Assembly (NCBI GenBank): GCA_964469735.1
Contig: CAYXYS010000022.1
Coordinates: forward strand, 1-10,941
Direction: 5' to 3'
Origin: JACOYH01 sp964469735
GTDB taxonomy: Bacteria; Patescibacteriota; Minisyncoccia; Minisyncoccales; MHMH01
Length of the DNA: 10,941 nucleotides
The position numbers and the translations under genes were made by a program. Below are positions 9,855 through 10,941 of this stretch, in pieces. Below the pieces are notes generated by a model. That model saw nothing but the letters and a program-made list of their open reading frames with translations, had not been told where the DNA came from and did no database searches. Each line of letters opens with the position of its first letter. Positions within the stretch are counted from its first letter, which is position 1.

Positions 9855-10941
9855 AATTTTTTGTTTAATTTTAATGATAAATTACGATTTAAATCTTTAA
9901 ATCTTTTAATTGATACATCCAAATACTTTGAATCAGTGTCAATACCAATAAATTTCCGGCCCAAAAGGTAGGCTGCAATGCCAGTAGTCGAACTACCCGT
10001 AAAAGGATCTAAAATTAAGTCTCCTTTATTGGTACTGGCGAGTACAATTCTTTTAAGCAAATCTTCCGGCTTCTGTGTTGGGTGTTTGCCAAATTTCTTT
10101 TCAGGCGTTTTTGGGGTACCCACGCTCCAAACTACTCCCATTTCCGGATGTTTTGAATCCATAGCCCAAACCGAACGCATTTGCAGATTGGGTTTTTTAA
10201 TGAAGTCCTCGGGCCAGTCGCCATTTTTCATTAAGTTATAATTGAAGGTATGCTTCGCTTTTTTGTCTTTCCTGGCCCAAATCAATGTTTCGTGGCTTGC
10301 GGTAAAATAACGGCAACTTAAGTTAGGTGAAGCATTCGGTTTAAACCAGGTAATATCGTTAAGAATATGGAAACCGGCAACCTGAAGGGCGAAACCACAC
10401 TGATAGATTGAATGATAAGTACCGCTAATCCAAATCGTGCCATTGGGCTTTAAGACTCGTTTTACTGCTTTTATCCAGTTAAGATGGAATTCAAAATCCT
10501 TTTTTAATCCGCTACTCTTATCCCATTCTCCTTTATTAACGCTTACGCGCCGCCCGGCATGAACCGTAAAACCGCCGTTAGATAAAAGGTATGGCGGATC
10601 GGCAAAAACCATATCTACTGAATTTTCCAGCATACCATCAAGGATATCTAAGCAATCAGCGTTATAAAGTTTAAATTTAGGATTATCGTAATACAACTTC
10701 TGCTTACCGCTACTTGCTTCTTTTTTTTCTGGAATAGCCTTTTTTCTTTGTACCAACTTACCGATTAACTGGGTTTCGTTGGTGATAGGTAAATTCGAAT
10801 ATTTTGGATTCTCTGGTTTTAAAAATCTGTACGGAGGTTTATCTTGAACAACATATCGCTTAACTGTAGTGCCGTCTGGCGTTTGAGCTAAAACTATATC
10901 GCCGGAAGAAAATTTAGTATCCCTTTTAATTAAAATTAAGT
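9851..10941 (-). CDS. LexA-like S24 protease domain fused to a DpnA-like adenine methyltransferase (5' end outside window)
   Basis: The open frame runs from the window edge to TGA 9851-9853, 362 residues visible. Residues 1-62 read SSGDIVLAQTPDG, TTVKRYVVQDKPP and FLKPENPKY...ITNETQLIGKLV, the C-terminal half of the LexA/UmuD/CI S24 domain. K27 in TVKR is the expected catalytic lysine; the serine motif would lie just upstream, outside the window. After a basic linker of about 20 residues comes a complete beta-class methyltransferase: motif IV DPPYLLSNGG, then SGTYHSIYQCG, NASPNLSCRYF, GKHPTQKPEDLL and motif I DPFTGSSTTG. It closely resembles DpnA-type N6-adenine methylases, but the target site is not assured. 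The first in-frame start codon in the window, TTG 10754-10756, lies inside the S24 fold (GKLV) without a ribosome-binding site. A start further left outside the window is therefore required. Confidence 0.85.
   Translation of the reverse strand, partial: LILIKRDTKFSSGDIVLAQTPDGTTVKRYVVQDKPPYRFLKPENPKYSNLPITNETQLIGKLVQRKKAIPEKKEASSGKQKLYYDNPKFKLYNADCLDILDGMLENSVDMVFADPPYLLSNGGFTVHAGRRVSVNKGEWDKSSGLKKDFEFHLNWIKAVKRVLKPNGTIWISGTYHSIYQCGFALQVAGFHILNDITWFKPNASPNLSCRYFTASHETLIWARKDKKAKHTFNYNLMKNGDWPEDFIKKPNLQMRSVWAMDSKHPEMGVVWSVGTPKTPEKKFGKHPTQKPEDLLKRIVLASTNKGDLILDPFTGSSTTGIAAYLLGRKFIGIDTDSKYLDVSIKRFKDLNRNLSLKLNKKL

Noticed and set aside
10754..10756. TTG as the methyltransferase start codon
   Set aside because: It has no ribosome-binding site and lies inside the conserved GKLV strand of the S24 domain, which continues upstream in the same frame.

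Overview
The window looks like a piece of a Candidate Phyla Radiation (Patescibacteria, probably Parcubacteria-like) genome. The reasons are small single-domain proteins, very short intergenic spaces, a small CxxC/CxxC zinc-ribbon protein of a type common in that group, and a mix of Shine-Dalgarno-led and apparently leaderless genes. TGA works as a stop here (the ychF-like gene, the methyltransferase and others end on it), so the TGA-to-glycine code of Gracilibacteria/SR1 does not apply. The taxonomic call is an inference from gene content; there is no rRNA or ribosomal marker in the window. Eighteen of the twenty protein genes listed are on the minus strand or partly so; only two (2109-2648 and 7178-7360) are on the plus strand.

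Layout on the + coordinate axis. 1-1113: a partial zinc-ribbon protein, a NUDIX hydrolase and a DUF5678-like protein. 1236-4046: a lipid-flavoured stretch with a PlsC-type acyltransferase, a small membrane protein with a degenerate CDP-alcohol phosphotransferase signature, a zincin metallopeptidase, a promoter- and terminator-bounded candidate non-coding RNA, and PlsY. 4166-5113: small hypothetical proteins, two of them overlapping. 5232-7023: GreA, a 59-residue protein and the YchF GTPase. 7178-8366: a zinc-ribbon protein, a convergent 69-residue protein and a membrane-anchored SurA-N-type chaperone. 8627-10941: an HD-domain hydrolase and a restriction-modification pair.

The most notable feature is at the right edge. 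The DpnA-like adenine methyltransferase has no plausible start of its own. Its frame continues without a break to the window end and encodes the C-terminal half of a LexA/UmuD-type S24 autoprotease domain. The visible protein is therefore a repressor-protease/methyltransferase fusion, translationally coupled (ATGA overlap) to a PD-(D/E)XK endonuclease.

Three other patterns run through the window. A dispersed intergenic element (a hairpin whose stem covaries, followed by TTTTGGGGTTGGACAAAAG) lies upstream of five minus-strand genes. Several genes have a good extended -10 box ending 6-8 nt before the ATG, which predicts leaderless mRNAs. Intrinsic terminators and the next promoter are packed into each other, most tightly between the 59-residue gene and greA.
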